Shown here in pieces: positions 50,341-60,156 of a stretch of 64,000 bases of DNA. The notes beneath the pieces are model-generated. The model was given only the letters and a program-made list of their open reading frames with translations. It was not told the origin of the DNA and searched no databases. Every line of letters starts with the position of its first letter. The stretch's first letter is position 1. A program made the translations under genes and the position numbers. The stretch is from Natribaculum breve (GTDB lineage Archaea; Halobacteriota; Halobacteria; Halobacteriales; Natrialbaceae): positions 1,860,001-1,924,000 of the forward strand of contig NZ_CP095390.1 of the NCBI RefSeq assembly GCF_023008585.1. Reading direction: 5' to 3'.

Positions 50341-50751
50341 TCAGCGGTACGTGACGCGTTCCCGGTCGAACGCGCCGTCCCCACGCCAGCGCCACGAACC
50401 GACCTCGAGCGTCGGCACCAGCGAGACGATCAGGTACGATCGATCTGGCCACGCCGCCGCCTCGGCGTCGGTCGCGCTGGGCCCTGCCGGACCGTTCGGG
50501 TGGGAGTGGTAGAAACCGACGATCTCCTCGCCGCGATCCTCGAGTCGCTCGAAGATCTCGAGTTGTTCTTCCGGGTCGATCAGGTACCGCGTCCGCGGGG
50601 TTTCGGCTGCGTTCGTCGCCGGATACCGCGAGTCGACGCGGCTTCGCTGCTCGCCGAACGCGCCGCCGAGGACGCCACAGATCTCCCGCGGCGTCCCCTC
50701 GCGGGCGTCCGCGACGATCGCCTCGCGGATCGACTCGGGAACGACGATCAC
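50341..50751 (-). CDS. JAMM/MPN+ metalloprotease, HvJAMM1-type desampylase
   Basis: A 136-residue stand-alone JAB/MPN domain. Glu23 (REICGVL) and the motif HSHPNGPAGPSATD (His82, His84, Ser92, Asp95) form the complete JAMM zinc site. Haloferax HvJAMM1 removes ubiquitin-like SAMPs from targets, and this protein matches its size and motif. The GTG start at 50751 follows GGAGGC and overlaps the stop of the corrinoid-binding protein gene by 4 bases, an unexpected operon partner. Confidence 0.9.
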   Translation of the reverse strand: MIVVPESIREAIVADAREGTPREICGVLGGAFGEQRSRVDSRYPATNAAETPRTRYLIDPEEQLEIFERLEDRGEEIVGFYHSHPNGPAGPSATDAEAAAWPDRSYLIVSLVPTLEVGSWRWRGDGAFDRERVTYR

Positions 50752-51668
50752 GCCTCCAGCCGCCCCTCGAGGTCCGCGAGCGGGACGGCGACGTCCGCTT
50801 CCGGCGCGTCGAAGCGCTCGGGGTGGACGATCGGCGCGAGCGACTCGAGCGTGTCGACGATCCGGGGGCCGGGACGGTTCACGTAGTGGTGGCCGTCCAT
50901 CGCCCACGCTCTCCCCTCACGGACCGCGGTGAGGTCGGCCCACCCCTCGCGATCGGTGAGGTCCGCGAGGTTCGCCGCGGTCTGCTCGAGGTCGAACCCG
51001 CAGGGGGCGACGATCACCACCTCGGGGTCGTACTCGAGGACGTCCGCCCACTCGCGGGGCGTCGACCGGTCGGCGGGATCTGCCATGCCGTACTCGCCGC
51101 CGGCCGCCGCGACGAGTTCGGGAGTCCAGTGGCCGGCGACCATCACGGGATCCGTCCAGTCGAAGATCACGGTCCGCGGCCGGTCGTCGACGCGTTCGGT
51201 CCGCTCGCGAACCGCCTGGATCCGCTTTCTGAGGTTCGAGACGACGTCTTTCGCACAGCGTTCGCGTCCCGCCGCCCTGCCGATCCGCTCGACGTCGCCC
51301 AGGACGTCCGCCACCGTGTGCGGATCCGTCGTCACGACCTCGGGATCGGCGTCGATCTCGTCGACCGCGCGCTCGACGACCGCCTCGTCGACCGCACAGA
51401 CGTCGCACATCCCCTGGGTGACGATCAGGTCCGGGTCGAGTTCCGCGAGGGCCTCGACGTCGACGTCGTAGACCCCCTCGTCGGCGACCTCGAGCACCTG
51501 CCGGTCGATCTCGCCACTCGAGGCGTCGGCGTCGATCCGCGAGCGCGTGACCGCGGGGATCGAGTCGACCTCGGGCGGGTAGTCACACTCGTGGGAGACG
51601 CCGACCGGCTCGAATCCGAGCGCGCAGACGATCTCGGTGGCCGACGGAAGGGTCGTGACGATTCGCAT
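50748..51668 (-). CDS. BtuF-like periplasmic-binding-fold cobalamin-binding protein
   Basis: A 306-residue helical-backbone binding protein of the class III (BtuF/FhuD) type: RIVTTLPSATEIVCALGF start, LAELDPDLIVTQGMCDVCAVD and VLEYDPEVVIVAPCGFDLEQT. It lacks signal peptide and lipobox, so it is cytoplasmic or a salvage-related protein, unlike exported BtuF. Such signal-less proteins are widespread near cobalamin genes. It is translationally coupled to the JAMM gene. Confidence 0.82.
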   Translation of the reverse strand: MRIVTTLPSATEIVCALGFEPVGVSHECDYPPEVDSIPAVTRSRIDADASSGEIDRQVLEVADEGVYDVDVEALAELDPDLIVTQGMCDVCAVDEAVVERAVDEIDADPEVVTTDPHTVADVLGDVERIGRAAGRERCAKDVVSNLRKRIQAVRERTERVDDRPRTVIFDWTDPVMVAGHWTPELVAAAGGEYGMADPADRSTPREWADVLEYDPEVVIVAPCGFDLEQTAANLADLTDREGWADLTAVREGRAWAMDGHHYVNRPGPRIVDTLESLAPIVHPERFDAPEADVAVPLADLEGRLEA

Positions 51669-51718
51669 ACTCGACGTAGGGGCCGGATCGTCAAAAGGAG
51701 TCGCGTCGGTGTTCGTTC

Positions 51719-52192
51719 TCACTCCGGCGTCTCGGAGTCGTCGTCCGCCCCGAGTTCGGCGGGTCCGACCGCGCCCGACTCGGCGGCGGATTCGTCGCCC
51801 TCGACGGCCTCGTCTTCGATCTCGATGATGACTCCCTCCTCGGATTCGCGGATCCCCACCAGCCGCTCGAGTGCCGTCTCGGTCTCCTCGTTGACCGCCC
51901 AGACGAGCCGGAGGACGCGGTCGAGTTCGGGACCGACGTCCGCCCGCAACTGGTCGCGCGTGAGCTGGTCGACGCTCCGTGCGCCCTCCGGGTGGAGGTA
52001 CTGCAGTGGGTGATCGGCCGGGACTTCCCGCAGGTCGACGTCGAACGACCACAGGTACGGCAGCACCTGGACGGCGTACCCGTGTGGTTTCGGCGCGCGT
52101 CTGCCCGCAGCCGTCAGCGCCACGGTCAGTGCGGTCGATCTGGCGTCCGTGTCGTAGTAGATGCCGGGAACGCCGGGTATCGAGAGTCGCAT
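51719..52192 (-). CDS. Conserved haloarchaeal protein, unknown
   Basis: A 157-residue protein. The first 120 residues look folded (SIPGVPGIYYDTDARSTALTVALTAAGRRAP, VLPYLWSFDVDLREVPADHPLQYLHPEG); the rest is an acidic, disordered tail (EDEAVEGDESAAESGAVG). It lies 50 bases upstream of the BtuF-like gene on the same strand and may be cotranscribed. No family could be named. Confidence 0.75.
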   Translation of the reverse strand: MRLSIPGVPGIYYDTDARSTALTVALTAAGRRAPKPHGYAVQVLPYLWSFDVDLREVPADHPLQYLHPEGARSVDQLTRDQLRADVGPELDRVLRLVWAVNEETETALERLVGIRESEEGVIIEIEDEAVEGDESAAESGAVGPAELGADDDSETPE

Positions 52193-52315
52193 TGGACTCG
52201 AGGAGAGGCGCGCTCGAGACGAGAGTCTGTGCCCGGCACATCAACCGTCCTTTTAAGGGGTCGAGCGACGGTGGCGGTCGCACCGACGCGGCCGAATTCG
52301 GCCGGGAGACGGCAG

Positions 52316-53059
52316 TCAGAACCCGCTGAGCTTGTCCCGGCGGTAGAGGTCGAGTTCGGTGACCGAGGAGTGGTCGCGCGTCGCCGCGAAGGCGATCGCC
52401 TCGGCGACCTCCTCTGGTTCGGTCACCTCCCCCTCCTCGAAGCGCTCTGCGAACGGGTCGCCGTCGTAGCTGCCGAACTCCGAGCGCACCTCCGAGGGGT
52501 TCACCACGGTCACGCCGACGTCGTCCTCGCCGACCTGTGCCGCCACGCTCTTTGCGAACCCGCGGACCCACCACTTCGTCGCGGCGTAGACGGGGTTGAA
52601 CGGCCGGGGGTACTGGCCCGCGAAACTCCCGACGAAGATCAGGTGGCCCCCGCGTTCGCGAACGTGAGGGATGGCCGCCCGCGTCGCGTAGAAGACGCCG
52701 TCGACGTTGGTGTCCTGCATCGTCCGGAAGTCGTCGGTCGAGAGCTCCTCGACGGCGCTCCCGCGAGCGAGCCCCGCGTTGTTCACCAGGACGTCGAGTC
52801 CGCCGAAGACGTCGACCGTCTCGGCGACGAGGGCGTCGACTTGCTCCGCCTCGCGGACGTCGGTCGGCACGACGAGCGTCTCGACGCCGTGCTCGGACTC
52901 GAGTTCGGCCGCGAGTTCCTCGAGTCGGCCCTCGCTGCGTGCTGCGAGGACCACGTTCGCGCCCTCGGCGGCGAGCGCACGGCAGGTCGCCGCGCCGATA
53001 CCCGAACTCGCGCCGGTGACGATCGTCGTCTCTCCGTCGAGTCGTCCTGCTGTCGCCAT
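52316..53059 (-). CDS. SDR-family oxidoreductase
   Basis: A 247-residue classical SDR. TGASSGIG at residues 15-22 binds NAD(P), NNAG is at about 91-94, catalytic Ser lies in IFVGSFAGQ and YAATK is the Tyr/Lys pair. The absence of an acidic residue at the end of beta-2 (AARSEGRL) favours NADP. Substrate unknown. Ends 124 bases upstream of the next minus-strand gene. Confidence 0.93.
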   Translation of the reverse strand: MATAGRLDGETTIVTGASSGIGAATCRALAAEGANVVLAARSEGRLEELAAELESEHGVETLVVPTDVREAEQVDALVAETVDVFGGLDVLVNNAGLARGSAVEELSTDDFRTMQDTNVDGVFYATRAAIPHVRERGGHLIFVGSFAGQYPRPFNPVYAATKWWVRGFAKSVAAQVGEDDVGVTVVNPSEVRSEFGSYDGDPFAERFEEGEVTEPEEVAEAIAFAATRDHSSVTELDLYRRDKLSGF

Positions 53060-53126
53060 GGTCGACCCATCGACGTCGAGGAGGTTCGGTGTTTCGCTCG
53101 CGATCGAAAACAGCGCGGCGTCGGCG

Positions 53127-54653
53127 TCAGTACTCCTCGAGGTCGTACAGTTCGCCGTACTTCGACTTCGCGTACTCGAGGAAGTAGTCGGCGGTGTACT
53201 CCTCGCCGGTGGCCTCCTCGACCAGGTCGGGCGTCGTGTACCGTTTGCCGTGTGCGTGGACGTTCTCGCGGAGCCAGGCGTTGAGTTCGTTGACCTCGCC
53301 CTCGCGAACGTCGTCGTCGATCTCGCCGAGTTCGTCCTCGGCGGCGGCGTACAGCTGGGCGGCGAGGACGGAGCCGAGCGAGTACGTCGGGAAGTAGCCG
53401 AAGCTCCCGTGTGACCAGTGGATGTCCTGCAGACAGCCCTCGGCGTCCGTCTCGGGGCGCACGCCGAGGTACTCCTCGTACTTGTCGTTCCACGCCTCGG
53501 GAACGTCTTCGACCGCGAGGTCGCCCGCGATCAGGTCGCGTTCGACCTCGAAGCGGATCACGATGTGGAGGTGGTAGGTCAGTTCGTCCGCCTCGACGCG
53601 GATGAGGTTGTCGTCGTAGACCTGGTTCGCGGCCTCGTAGGCCTCCTCGGGGGTGACGTCCTCGAGGGCCGGGAACCGCTCGCGAGCGACCGGGAGGAAG
53701 TACTCCCAGAACGCCTTCGTGCGGCCGACGTGGTTCTCCCAGAGGCGCGACTGCGACTCGTGGACCGTGAGGTCGCGCGCCTCGCCCAGCGGCGTCCCGT
53801 AGTGTTCGTCGGGCAGGCCGAGCGTGTAGTTCGCGTGGCCGAACTCGTGGATCGTCGAGGTGATCGAGCCCAGCAGATCCGACTCGTCGAATCGAGTCGT
53901 GACGCGGGCGTCGAACTGCGTTCCCGTGGAGAACGGGTGCGGGGCGGTGTCGAGTCGGCCGCGGTCCCAGTCGTACCCCAGCGCGTCGAGGGCGTCACGG
54001 CAGACTGCCTCCTGGGTCTCGGCGTCGAACTCGCCGGCGAAGGCGTCGGTCTCGAGGTCGGCGTCGCTCTCCGAGATCGCCTCGATCAGCGGTACGAGTT
54101 CGTCGCGCAATCGCTCGAGGACCCGTTCTGCCGTCTCGAGGTCGAGGTACGGCTCGTACTCGGCGAAGAGCACGGCGTAAGGATCCTCGTCGGGATCGAC
54201 GTACTCGGCGTACTCGCGTTTGAGTTCGACCAGTTTCTCGAGCGTCGGCGCGAACGCCTCGAAGTCGTCTTCCTCCCGCGCCTGCTTCCACACGGGGTGG
54301 GCGTTCGCGGTCGTCTCCGAGAGTTCCTCGACGAGTTCCTGCGGGACGCTCGTCGCCCGGTCGTACTGTCGGCGAACCTCACGGACGACGGCCGCCCGTT
54401 CGTCGTCGACGTCGGTGGCCTCGAGTTCCTCGAGTAACTCGCCGGTCTCGTCGGCCGTCAGCAGTTCGTGACTGAGCGACGAGAGCGTCGAGAGCTGTTT
54501 CGCGCGTGCGGGCGTTCCCTCGTCGGGCATCACGACCTCCTGGTCCCACCGCAGGACGCCGGCGGCGTTGCCGACGTTGGAGATGCGTTCGACCCGTCGT
54601 TCGAGCTGTTCGTAGGTGTCTGACTCCGTCGCCGAAGTCTGATCGGTCGCCAT
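53127..54653 (-). CDS. Carboxypeptidase M32 (thermostable carboxypeptidase Taq-like)
   Basis: A 508-residue all-helical metallocarboxypeptidase. HEFGH at residues 269-273 binds zinc with a downstream Glu in VHESQSRLWENHVGR; DQEVVMP near residue 38 and the IHWSHGSFGYFPTYSLG block are M32 hallmarks. It removes C-terminal residues broadly in the cytoplasm. Full family length. Confidence 0.95.
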   Translation of the reverse strand: MATDQTSATESDTYEQLERRVERISNVGNAAGVLRWDQEVVMPDEGTPARAKQLSTLSSLSHELLTADETGELLEELEATDVDDERAAVVREVRRQYDRATSVPQELVEELSETTANAHPVWKQAREEDDFEAFAPTLEKLVELKREYAEYVDPDEDPYAVLFAEYEPYLDLETAERVLERLRDELVPLIEAISESDADLETDAFAGEFDAETQEAVCRDALDALGYDWDRGRLDTAPHPFSTGTQFDARVTTRFDESDLLGSITSTIHEFGHANYTLGLPDEHYGTPLGEARDLTVHESQSRLWENHVGRTKAFWEYFLPVARERFPALEDVTPEEAYEAANQVYDDNLIRVEADELTYHLHIVIRFEVERDLIAGDLAVEDVPEAWNDKYEEYLGVRPETDAEGCLQDIHWSHGSFGYFPTYSLGSVLAAQLYAAAEDELGEIDDDVREGEVNELNAWLRENVHAHGKRYTTPDLVEEATGEEYTADYFLEYAKSKYGELYDLEEY

Positions 54654-54720
54654 CGAATCGAAATACCTCGGGAGCGCCTATCAACCTCGTGGTTCCGGAG
54701 AGCGACGAGCGCGAACCGGG

Positions 54721-55830
54721 TCAGACGGTCGATTCGTCCGGCGACTGGAGCCAGCGCTCGCCGAGCGTTCGGTAGGTCCGGTAACAGCGCTCGAGGACGT
54801 CGATCGAGACGCTCTCGTCGCTCGTGTGGGCCTCGCCCGGCTCCGACGGCCCGTAGATCACACACTCGGTGCCGGCCGCCGAGAGCCAGCCGGCGTCGGT
54901 CGCGTGCGGTTTCGTCACCAGTTCTGGCTCGTCGACCTGGGTCGCGGCGGCCGCCTCGAGGACGGTCTCGGCGAACGCCTCGTCGTCACACCGCATCGGC
55001 GGCAGATCCTGGTCGACGGTCCACTCGACGCCCTCGGCCTCGACGCGCTCGAGCGGGGCGCGCTCGCCCGGAACCGTTCGCTCGTCGACCGTGATCGTAC
55101 AGCCGTCGGGGACGACGTTCATCGCCGATCCGCCCTCGATCTCGGTGACGACGACGCTCCCCTCGAGTCGCTCGCCCGCGACCTCGAGTGTGGGCGTCTC
55201 GAGGTCGCGAACGGCGTCGACGGCGTCGGCCGCCCGGTAGATGGCGTTCTCGCCCGCCTCGGGTTCGCTGGCGTGGGCGGCGGTTCCGGTGACGGTGATC
55301 GTGCTCCCTCGCCGCCCCTTGTGGGCGACGACGACGTCTGTGACGTCCGGCCCCGAGTAGTTCGTCGATCCCTCGCCGACGACGGCGTGGTCGGGCACGA
55401 AGCCCTCGTCGATCGCGCGTCTGGCACCGACGCCGCCGACCTCCTCGCCGACGAAACTCGCGAAGACGAGCTGGCCGGACCGATCGTTCGAGGCCGGCTC
55501 CCCGGCGTCCCGGAACGCGACGGCGGCGGCCGCCAGCGCCCCTTTCATGTCCGCCGCCCCGCGCCCGTAGAGGCGGCCGTCGCGCTGTTCGAGGACGTAC
55601 GACCCGTCGTCGTCGACCTGCGTCACGTCGGGCGCGACCACGTCGTGGTGGCCGACGAGCGCCAGACTCTCGCCTGCGCCCTTCCGGGCGATCACGTTGC
55701 CGGCCGCGTCGCGGGTCACGTCGGCGTCCGTCTCGCGGCGCAGCCACGACTCGAGGGCGTCGCCGACGGCCGTCTCGTCGTCGTGACTCGGGATCGAAAC
55801 GAGTTCGCGCGTCAACTCGAGTACCGTCAT
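54721..55830 (-). CDS. M20-family metallopeptidase (ArgE/DapE type)
   Basis: A 369-residue dizinc hydrolase. LVGHHDVVAP (metal His/Asp), YGRGAADMKGALAAA (bridging Asp) and SFVGEEVGGVGAR (catalytic Glu-Glu) are present, and HATDAGWLSAAG supplies the late His region. The dimerisation domain lies between. It could act on N-acyl amino acids or be a LysK/ArgE relative; the exact substrate is undetermined. The ATG at 55830 is preferred to one seven codons upstream. Confidence 0.9.
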   Translation of the reverse strand: MTVLELTRELVSIPSHDDETAVGDALESWLRRETDADVTRDAAGNVIARKGAGESLALVGHHDVVAPDVTQVDDDGSYVLEQRDGRLYGRGAADMKGALAAAAVAFRDAGEPASNDRSGQLVFASFVGEEVGGVGARRAIDEGFVPDHAVVGEGSTNYSGPDVTDVVVAHKGRRGSTITVTGTAAHASEPEAGENAIYRAADAVDAVRDLETPTLEVAGERLEGSVVVTEIEGGSAMNVVPDGCTITVDERTVPGERAPLERVEAEGVEWTVDQDLPPMRCDDEAFAETVLEAAAATQVDEPELVTKPHATDAGWLSAAGTECVIYGPSEPGEAHTSDESVSIDVLERCYRTYRTLGERWLQSPDESTV

Positions 55831-55900
55831 GGGAGTCGATACCGGTTCCACCGAGTTGATCCCATCGGCAGCGAGACGACGCGAGAACGGGGACGGCCGG

Positions 55901-57559
55901 CTACAGTTGTTGGACCTGCTTGTACGGCGGCTCCTCTTCGAACGACTCCGTCTTGGTGAGCCGGGTGACCGAGCGAACCACCTCCCTGACGTTCGCCGTC
56001 TGCTCTTCGCTCGCGGCGGCGACGGCCTCCGCCTCGCCCGCGACGTGGTCGGCCGCTTCCGCGACGTCCTCGACCGTCGTCGCGATCACCTCGACGCTCT
56101 CGGCTTGCTGGTCCGTCGCCGCGGCGACGTCTTCCATCCCGCTCGCCGTCGCCTGGGCGGACTCGTGGATCGCGTCGAGGTCGTCGACCGTCGCCCGGAC
56201 GCGGTCGGTGCCGTCGTCGACGAGTTCGACGGTTTCGTCCATCGTCTCGACCGTCTCGACGGCCCCCTGTCGAACCTCCTCGACGACCTCCTCGATCACC
56301 TCGAGGTCCTGGCGTGCCCGCTCGGAGAACGACATGACCTCCTCCGCGATGACCCCGAGCGTGTCGCTGCCCCCGGCGGAACGCGACGCCTCGATGTTCG
56401 CGTTCGTCGCGAGCACCTTCGTCCGCTTGGCGAGGTCGTCGATGCGCTCGACGACGGCGTCGATCTCGTCGGTCCGTTCCTCGAGGTCGGTCGCGGCCGA
56501 ACTGACGCGGTCGGTCGCGTCGTCGATGTCCTCGAGCGCCGACAGCGCCTCGTCGGCGGACTCGGCACCGCTCGCGGCCAGTTGTTCTGTCTGTTCGCTC
56601 GCGCGATTGACCTCGTCGGCGACGGACGCGACCTCCTCGACCGCGGCGCTCACGTCCGAGAGCTCCGTCGCCGCCCGACCGACGTCGTCGGCCTGCTGTT
56701 CGGTCAGCTCGCTGATCGTCTCCGCGCGGTTCGCGACCGCCCGGCTGGCGTCGTACAGCTCCTCGATGGGCGCTTTGACGTCCGCTTCGACCTCGTGGGC
56801 CAGCTGGTCGCGCCGGTCGATGGCGCGCTCGAGACGCTGGTTGTAGGCGTCGACGTACGTGTCGGCGGCGACCTGCAGGTCGAGGTTGATGATGCGCAAA
56901 AGCGACAGCACGTCCCGGACGCCGTCCTGGACTGCCTCCTGGATCGCCTCCTCGAGCAGGTCGTCGAGTTCCGCTCGCTGGTCGGTCTCTACGTCGTCGT
57001 TCCCGCCGAAGCCGATCGCGTCGAGGACGCCACTACTGCCTTCGTCCGATCGCAGTTCGTCGCGTCGCTCGGCCCACCGTTCGATCGCCTCCGTGACCTG
57101 CTGCTGGACGCGGTCGTTCATCTCGGAGAGGAGAAGATCGTAGTAGACGCCGTACTGCCCCACGTAGTGTTTCAGGGGCATGTCGATCATCTCGTGGAGC
57201 TTGCCGATCCGGGCCCGGTCTTTGAAGTACTCCAGATCGTAGTCGCCGGTCGCCAGCGAGACGAGGTAGGCCTGCTGGGTCTGTTTGAGTTGCTCGACGT
57301 CCTTCGGCGACCGTTCGATGACCTCTCGCGTCTGCTCGTGGGCGGTCAGACTGTCGTAGAAGTCGTCTGCGATCTGGTGGCGGCGTTCGCGGAGCATGGG
57401 CTCGAGTTCCGAGAGCCGGCGCTCGTCTTCGGCGTCGAACCCGATGAACTCCTTTCGCCAGGCGACTTCGTCTTCGTCGAGACCGATGCCAGCTACCAGA
57501 TCGTCGACGTCGAGAAACGGATTCAATCCACCACGACCGAACGTTCGTTCCGGATCCAT
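55901..57559 (-). CDS. hemAT: Globin-coupled aerotaxis transducer (HemAT)
   Basis: A 552-residue soluble chemoreceptor. Residues 20-190 form a sensor globin; His122 in RIGKLHEMID is the proximal heme ligand. A linker of helices (200-290) leads to the signalling domain, whose hairpin tip reads LAKRTKVLATNANIEASRSAGGSDTLGVIAEEVMSFSERA. There are no membrane helices, as in Halobacterium HemAT. It senses oxygen and signals through CheA/CheW. Start ATG 57559. It is divergent from the PIN-ATPase gene. Confidence 0.93.
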   Translation of the reverse strand: MDPERTFGRGGLNPFLDVDDLVAGIGLDEDEVAWRKEFIGFDAEDERRLSELEPMLRERRHQIADDFYDSLTAHEQTREVIERSPKDVEQLKQTQQAYLVSLATGDYDLEYFKDRARIGKLHEMIDMPLKHYVGQYGVYYDLLLSEMNDRVQQQVTEAIERWAERRDELRSDEGSSGVLDAIGFGGNDDVETDQRAELDDLLEEAIQEAVQDGVRDVLSLLRIINLDLQVAADTYVDAYNQRLERAIDRRDQLAHEVEADVKAPIEELYDASRAVANRAETISELTEQQADDVGRAATELSDVSAAVEEVASVADEVNRASEQTEQLAASGAESADEALSALEDIDDATDRVSSAATDLEERTDEIDAVVERIDDLAKRTKVLATNANIEASRSAGGSDTLGVIAEEVMSFSERARQDLEVIEEVVEEVRQGAVETVETMDETVELVDDGTDRVRATVDDLDAIHESAQATASGMEDVAAATDQQAESVEVIATTVEDVAEAADHVAGEAEAVAAASEEQTANVREVVRSVTRLTKTESFEEEPPYKQVQQL

Positions 57560-57678
57560 ACTGGTGCATGTCACCATTCTTTTTTAACTTTGCCTGTCCG
57601 TTCTCAGGCGAATGGAATCGCCGGACCCACTGGTTGCGCTCCCGCAGCCTTATACCGACACGTAACCAACCTCCGGAC

Positions 57679-59547
57679 ATGAACGTCGTGCCGGACACGA
57701 GCGTGGTCATCGACGGCCGCGTCTCAGCGGCGATCGAAGACGGCCGATTCGAGGACGAGACAGTCTGCGTCCCCGAAGCCGTCGTCGCCGAACTCGAAGC
57801 ACAGGCCAACGACGGCCTCGACAGCGGCTGGGACGGCCTCTCGGAACTCCAGCGCCTGGCCGAACTCGCAGACGACGGCGAGATCGACCTCGAGTACGTC
57901 GGCGAACGGCCCAGCGCGATCGAGCGCGGGCACGCCTCGGAGGGCGAAATCGACGCGCTCATCCGCGACCTCGCCGAGGAGTACGGGGCCACCTTCGTCA
58001 CCAGCGACATCGTCCAGGCCGAAGTCGCGAAGGCGAAAGGTCTCGAGGTCGACTACATCTCCCCCGAGGTTCGCCGGGTCGGGACGCTCCAGATCGAGGA
58101 GTACTTCGACGAGGAGACGATGAGCGTCCACTTAAAGACCGACGCCGTCCCGATGGCAAAACGCGGCGCACTCGGCGAGATGCACTACGAGGAGATCGCC
58201 GACGAACCGCTCGACGAGGAGACGATGGACGAGTACGCCCGCGAGGTCGTCGACGGCGCACGCGAGGCAAGCGGCGGCTTCATCGAACTCTCCGAACCGG
58301 GCATGAAGATCGTCCAGTTCCGGGATTACCGGATCGCCATCGCCCGGCCGCCCTTCGCCGACGGCATCGAGATCACGGCCGTCAAACCGATCGCCCAGAC
58401 CGACATCGACGACTACGAGCACGCCGACGAACTCAAAGGTCGGCTGTTAGAGCGCCAGCGTGGCGTTCTCATCTCGGGGTCGCCGGGGGCCGGGAAGTCG
58501 ACGTTCGCCCAGTCGGTCGCCCGCTACCTCTCGCACAACGACTACGCGGTGAAGACGATGGAGAAACCCCGGGACCTGCAGGTCGGCCCCGAGATCACCC
58601 AGTACACCGCACTCGGCGGCCAGATGGAGAAGACCGCCGACGCCTTGCTCATGGTCCGGCCGGACTACACCATCTACGACGAGGTCCGCAAGACCGACGA
58701 CTTCGAGGTCTTCGCTGACATGCGACTGGCGGGCGTCGGCATGATCGGCGTCGTCCACGCCACCCGTCCCATCGACGCCCTCCAGCGCCTCGTCGGGCGC
58801 GTCGAACTCGGCATGATCCCGCAGGTCGTCGACACCGTCGTCTACATCGAGGCCGGCGAGGTGTCGACGGTCTACGACGTCAAGACCGAGGTCAAAGTCC
58901 CCGCCGGCCTCACCGAGGAGGACCTCGCCCGCCCCGTCATCCTCGTCACCGACTTCCAGACCGGCGAACCAGCCTACGAGATCTACACCTTCAACCGCCA
59001 GGTCGTCACCGTCCCGCTGATCGAGGAGGAAGGCGGTCCCGGCCGCGAGTCCGGCGTCGACCGCATCGCCAAACAGGAGATCGAACGCGAGATCCGCTCG
59101 GTCGCCCGCGGCTACGTCGACGTCGAACTCAAAAGCCAGGACCGCGCCGTCGTCTACGTCGACGAAGACGACATCTCGAGTGTGATCGGCAAGGGCGGCG
59201 GCCGGATCACCGACATCGAGAACCGACTCGGCATCGACATCGACGTCCGAACGCACGACGAGAACCCCCACTACGGTACGAACGCGAGCGCGAGCGCCGA
59301 CGTGGGCGGCCCCGGCGGCCAGTCGGAGGGACAACTCGTCACCCCCGAGATCACCTCACGACACATCGTCATCCCCGTAGACGGCAGCCACGGCGAGACG
59401 GTCGAGGTGCAAGCCGGCGGCGACTACCTGTTCACCGCGACGGTCAGCCGCGGCGGCGAAATCCAGGTCTCGCGCGGCAGTGCGATCGCCGACGAACTCG
59501 AGCGAGCGATCGACCGGAAGGATCCGATCACCGTCGTCTCCTCCTGA
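57679..59547 (+). CDS. PIN domain-PilT-like ATPase-KH domain protein
   Basis: A 622-residue conserved archaeal protein. Residues 1-130 are a PIN nuclease domain (Asp6, Glu38, Asp92, Asp110 candidates), followed by a secretion-type ATPase with Walker A GSPGAGKST at 267-275 and an ASP-box-like VGMIGVVHATRPIDALQRL, then a KH domain around 510-540 with SSVIGKGGGRI, and an OB-like tail. This architecture is present in nearly all archaea and suggests ATP-driven RNA handling or a toxin-like nuclease made housekeeping. Start ATG 57679. Confidence 0.92.
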   Translation: MNVVPDTSVVIDGRVSAAIEDGRFEDETVCVPEAVVAELEAQANDGLDSGWDGLSELQRLAELADDGEIDLEYVGERPSAIERGHASEGEIDALIRDLAEEYGATFVTSDIVQAEVAKAKGLEVDYISPEVRRVGTLQIEEYFDEETMSVHLKTDAVPMAKRGALGEMHYEEIADEPLDEETMDEYAREVVDGAREASGGFIELSEPGMKIVQFRDYRIAIARPPFADGIEITAVKPIAQTDIDDYEHADELKGRLLERQRGVLISGSPGAGKSTFAQSVARYLSHNDYAVKTMEKPRDLQVGPEITQYTALGGQMEKTADALLMVRPDYTIYDEVRKTDDFEVFADMRLAGVGMIGVVHATRPIDALQRLVGRVELGMIPQVVDTVVYIEAGEVSTVYDVKTEVKVPAGLTEEDLARPVILVTDFQTGEPAYEIYTFNRQVVTVPLIEEEGGPGRESGVDRIAKQEIEREIRSVARGYVDVELKSQDRAVVYVDEDDISSVIGKGGGRITDIENRLGIDIDVRTHDENPHYGTNASASADVGGPGGQSEGQLVTPEITSRHIVIPVDGSHGETVEVQAGGDYLFTATVSRGGEIQVSRGSAIADELERAIDRKDPITVVSS

Positions 59548-59664
59548 CGACCGCGAGCGAGAGGTGTTAGTTTTGGCGACGAACGAGCCACGGCGCGTGT
59601 AGAGCGTACAGTGGACACTCGCCTGTCGTACGGAGATCGGCGGCCGTGACTGAAAACGCCTCGA

Positions 59665-60117
59665 CTATATCCCGGCGCTGACGCGCTCTCGTTCGCGCTC
59701 GTCTTCGCTCGAGCGCATGTCGAGGTCTTCCTGGAGCGCGAGGATGGCGTCTTCGGGGTCGGTCTCGGAGTCGAAGACGCGATCGAAGCCCAGTTTGCGG
59801 AAGAACTGACGGGTCTCCTCGAAGTCGTCCTGGCCGACCGCGAGGTTACCGCCGATGTAGGTCACCACGTCGAGGTCGGCCTCGGCGAGGCGTTCGTGAA
59901 AGCCCTCACAGTCCTGTTTGGCGTGGCCGTACAGCGAGGAGACGAGGACGGCGTCGGCGTCGTGGGCGGTCGCCGCCTCGACGAACTCCTCCTGGGAGGT
60001 CTGTACGCCCAGGTTGACGACGTCGAAGCCGCTCGCCTCCAGTGCCTGTTCTAAGATCGTGATACCGACGACGTGTGCGTCGGAGCCGATCACGCCGAGG
60101 ACGACTTTCGTGGCCAT
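59665..60117 (-). CDS. glmS: Methylaspartate (glutamate) mutase small subunit, cobalamin-binding
   Basis: A 150-residue B12-binding Rossmann protein with the DxHxxG motif (Asp13, His15, Gly18 in GSDAHVVG), VSSLYGH and GGNLAVG blocks. With the large subunit it interconverts glutamate and methylaspartate, the key step of the haloarchaeal methylaspartate cycle for acetate. Other cycle genes usually follow it, but none lie within this window. The acetate permease and cobalt transporter upstream in the window support the pathway. Confidence 0.9.
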   Translation of the reverse strand: MATKVVLGVIGSDAHVVGITILEQALEASGFDVVNLGVQTSQEEFVEAATAHDADAVLVSSLYGHAKQDCEGFHERLAEADLDVVTYIGGNLAVGQDDFEETRQFFRKLGFDRVFDSETDPEDAILALQEDLDMRSSEDERERERVSAGI

Positions 60118-60148
60118 CGTGGGTACCGCAACCGAGGAAACGGATCTA

Positions 60149-60156
60149 CATAAACC
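60149..60156 (-). promoter_or_regulatory. TATA box of glmS
   Basis: Minus-strand GGTTTATG, about 35 bases before the glmS ATG at 60117. The palindrome at 60157-60172 abuts it on the upstream side. Confidence 0.5.
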
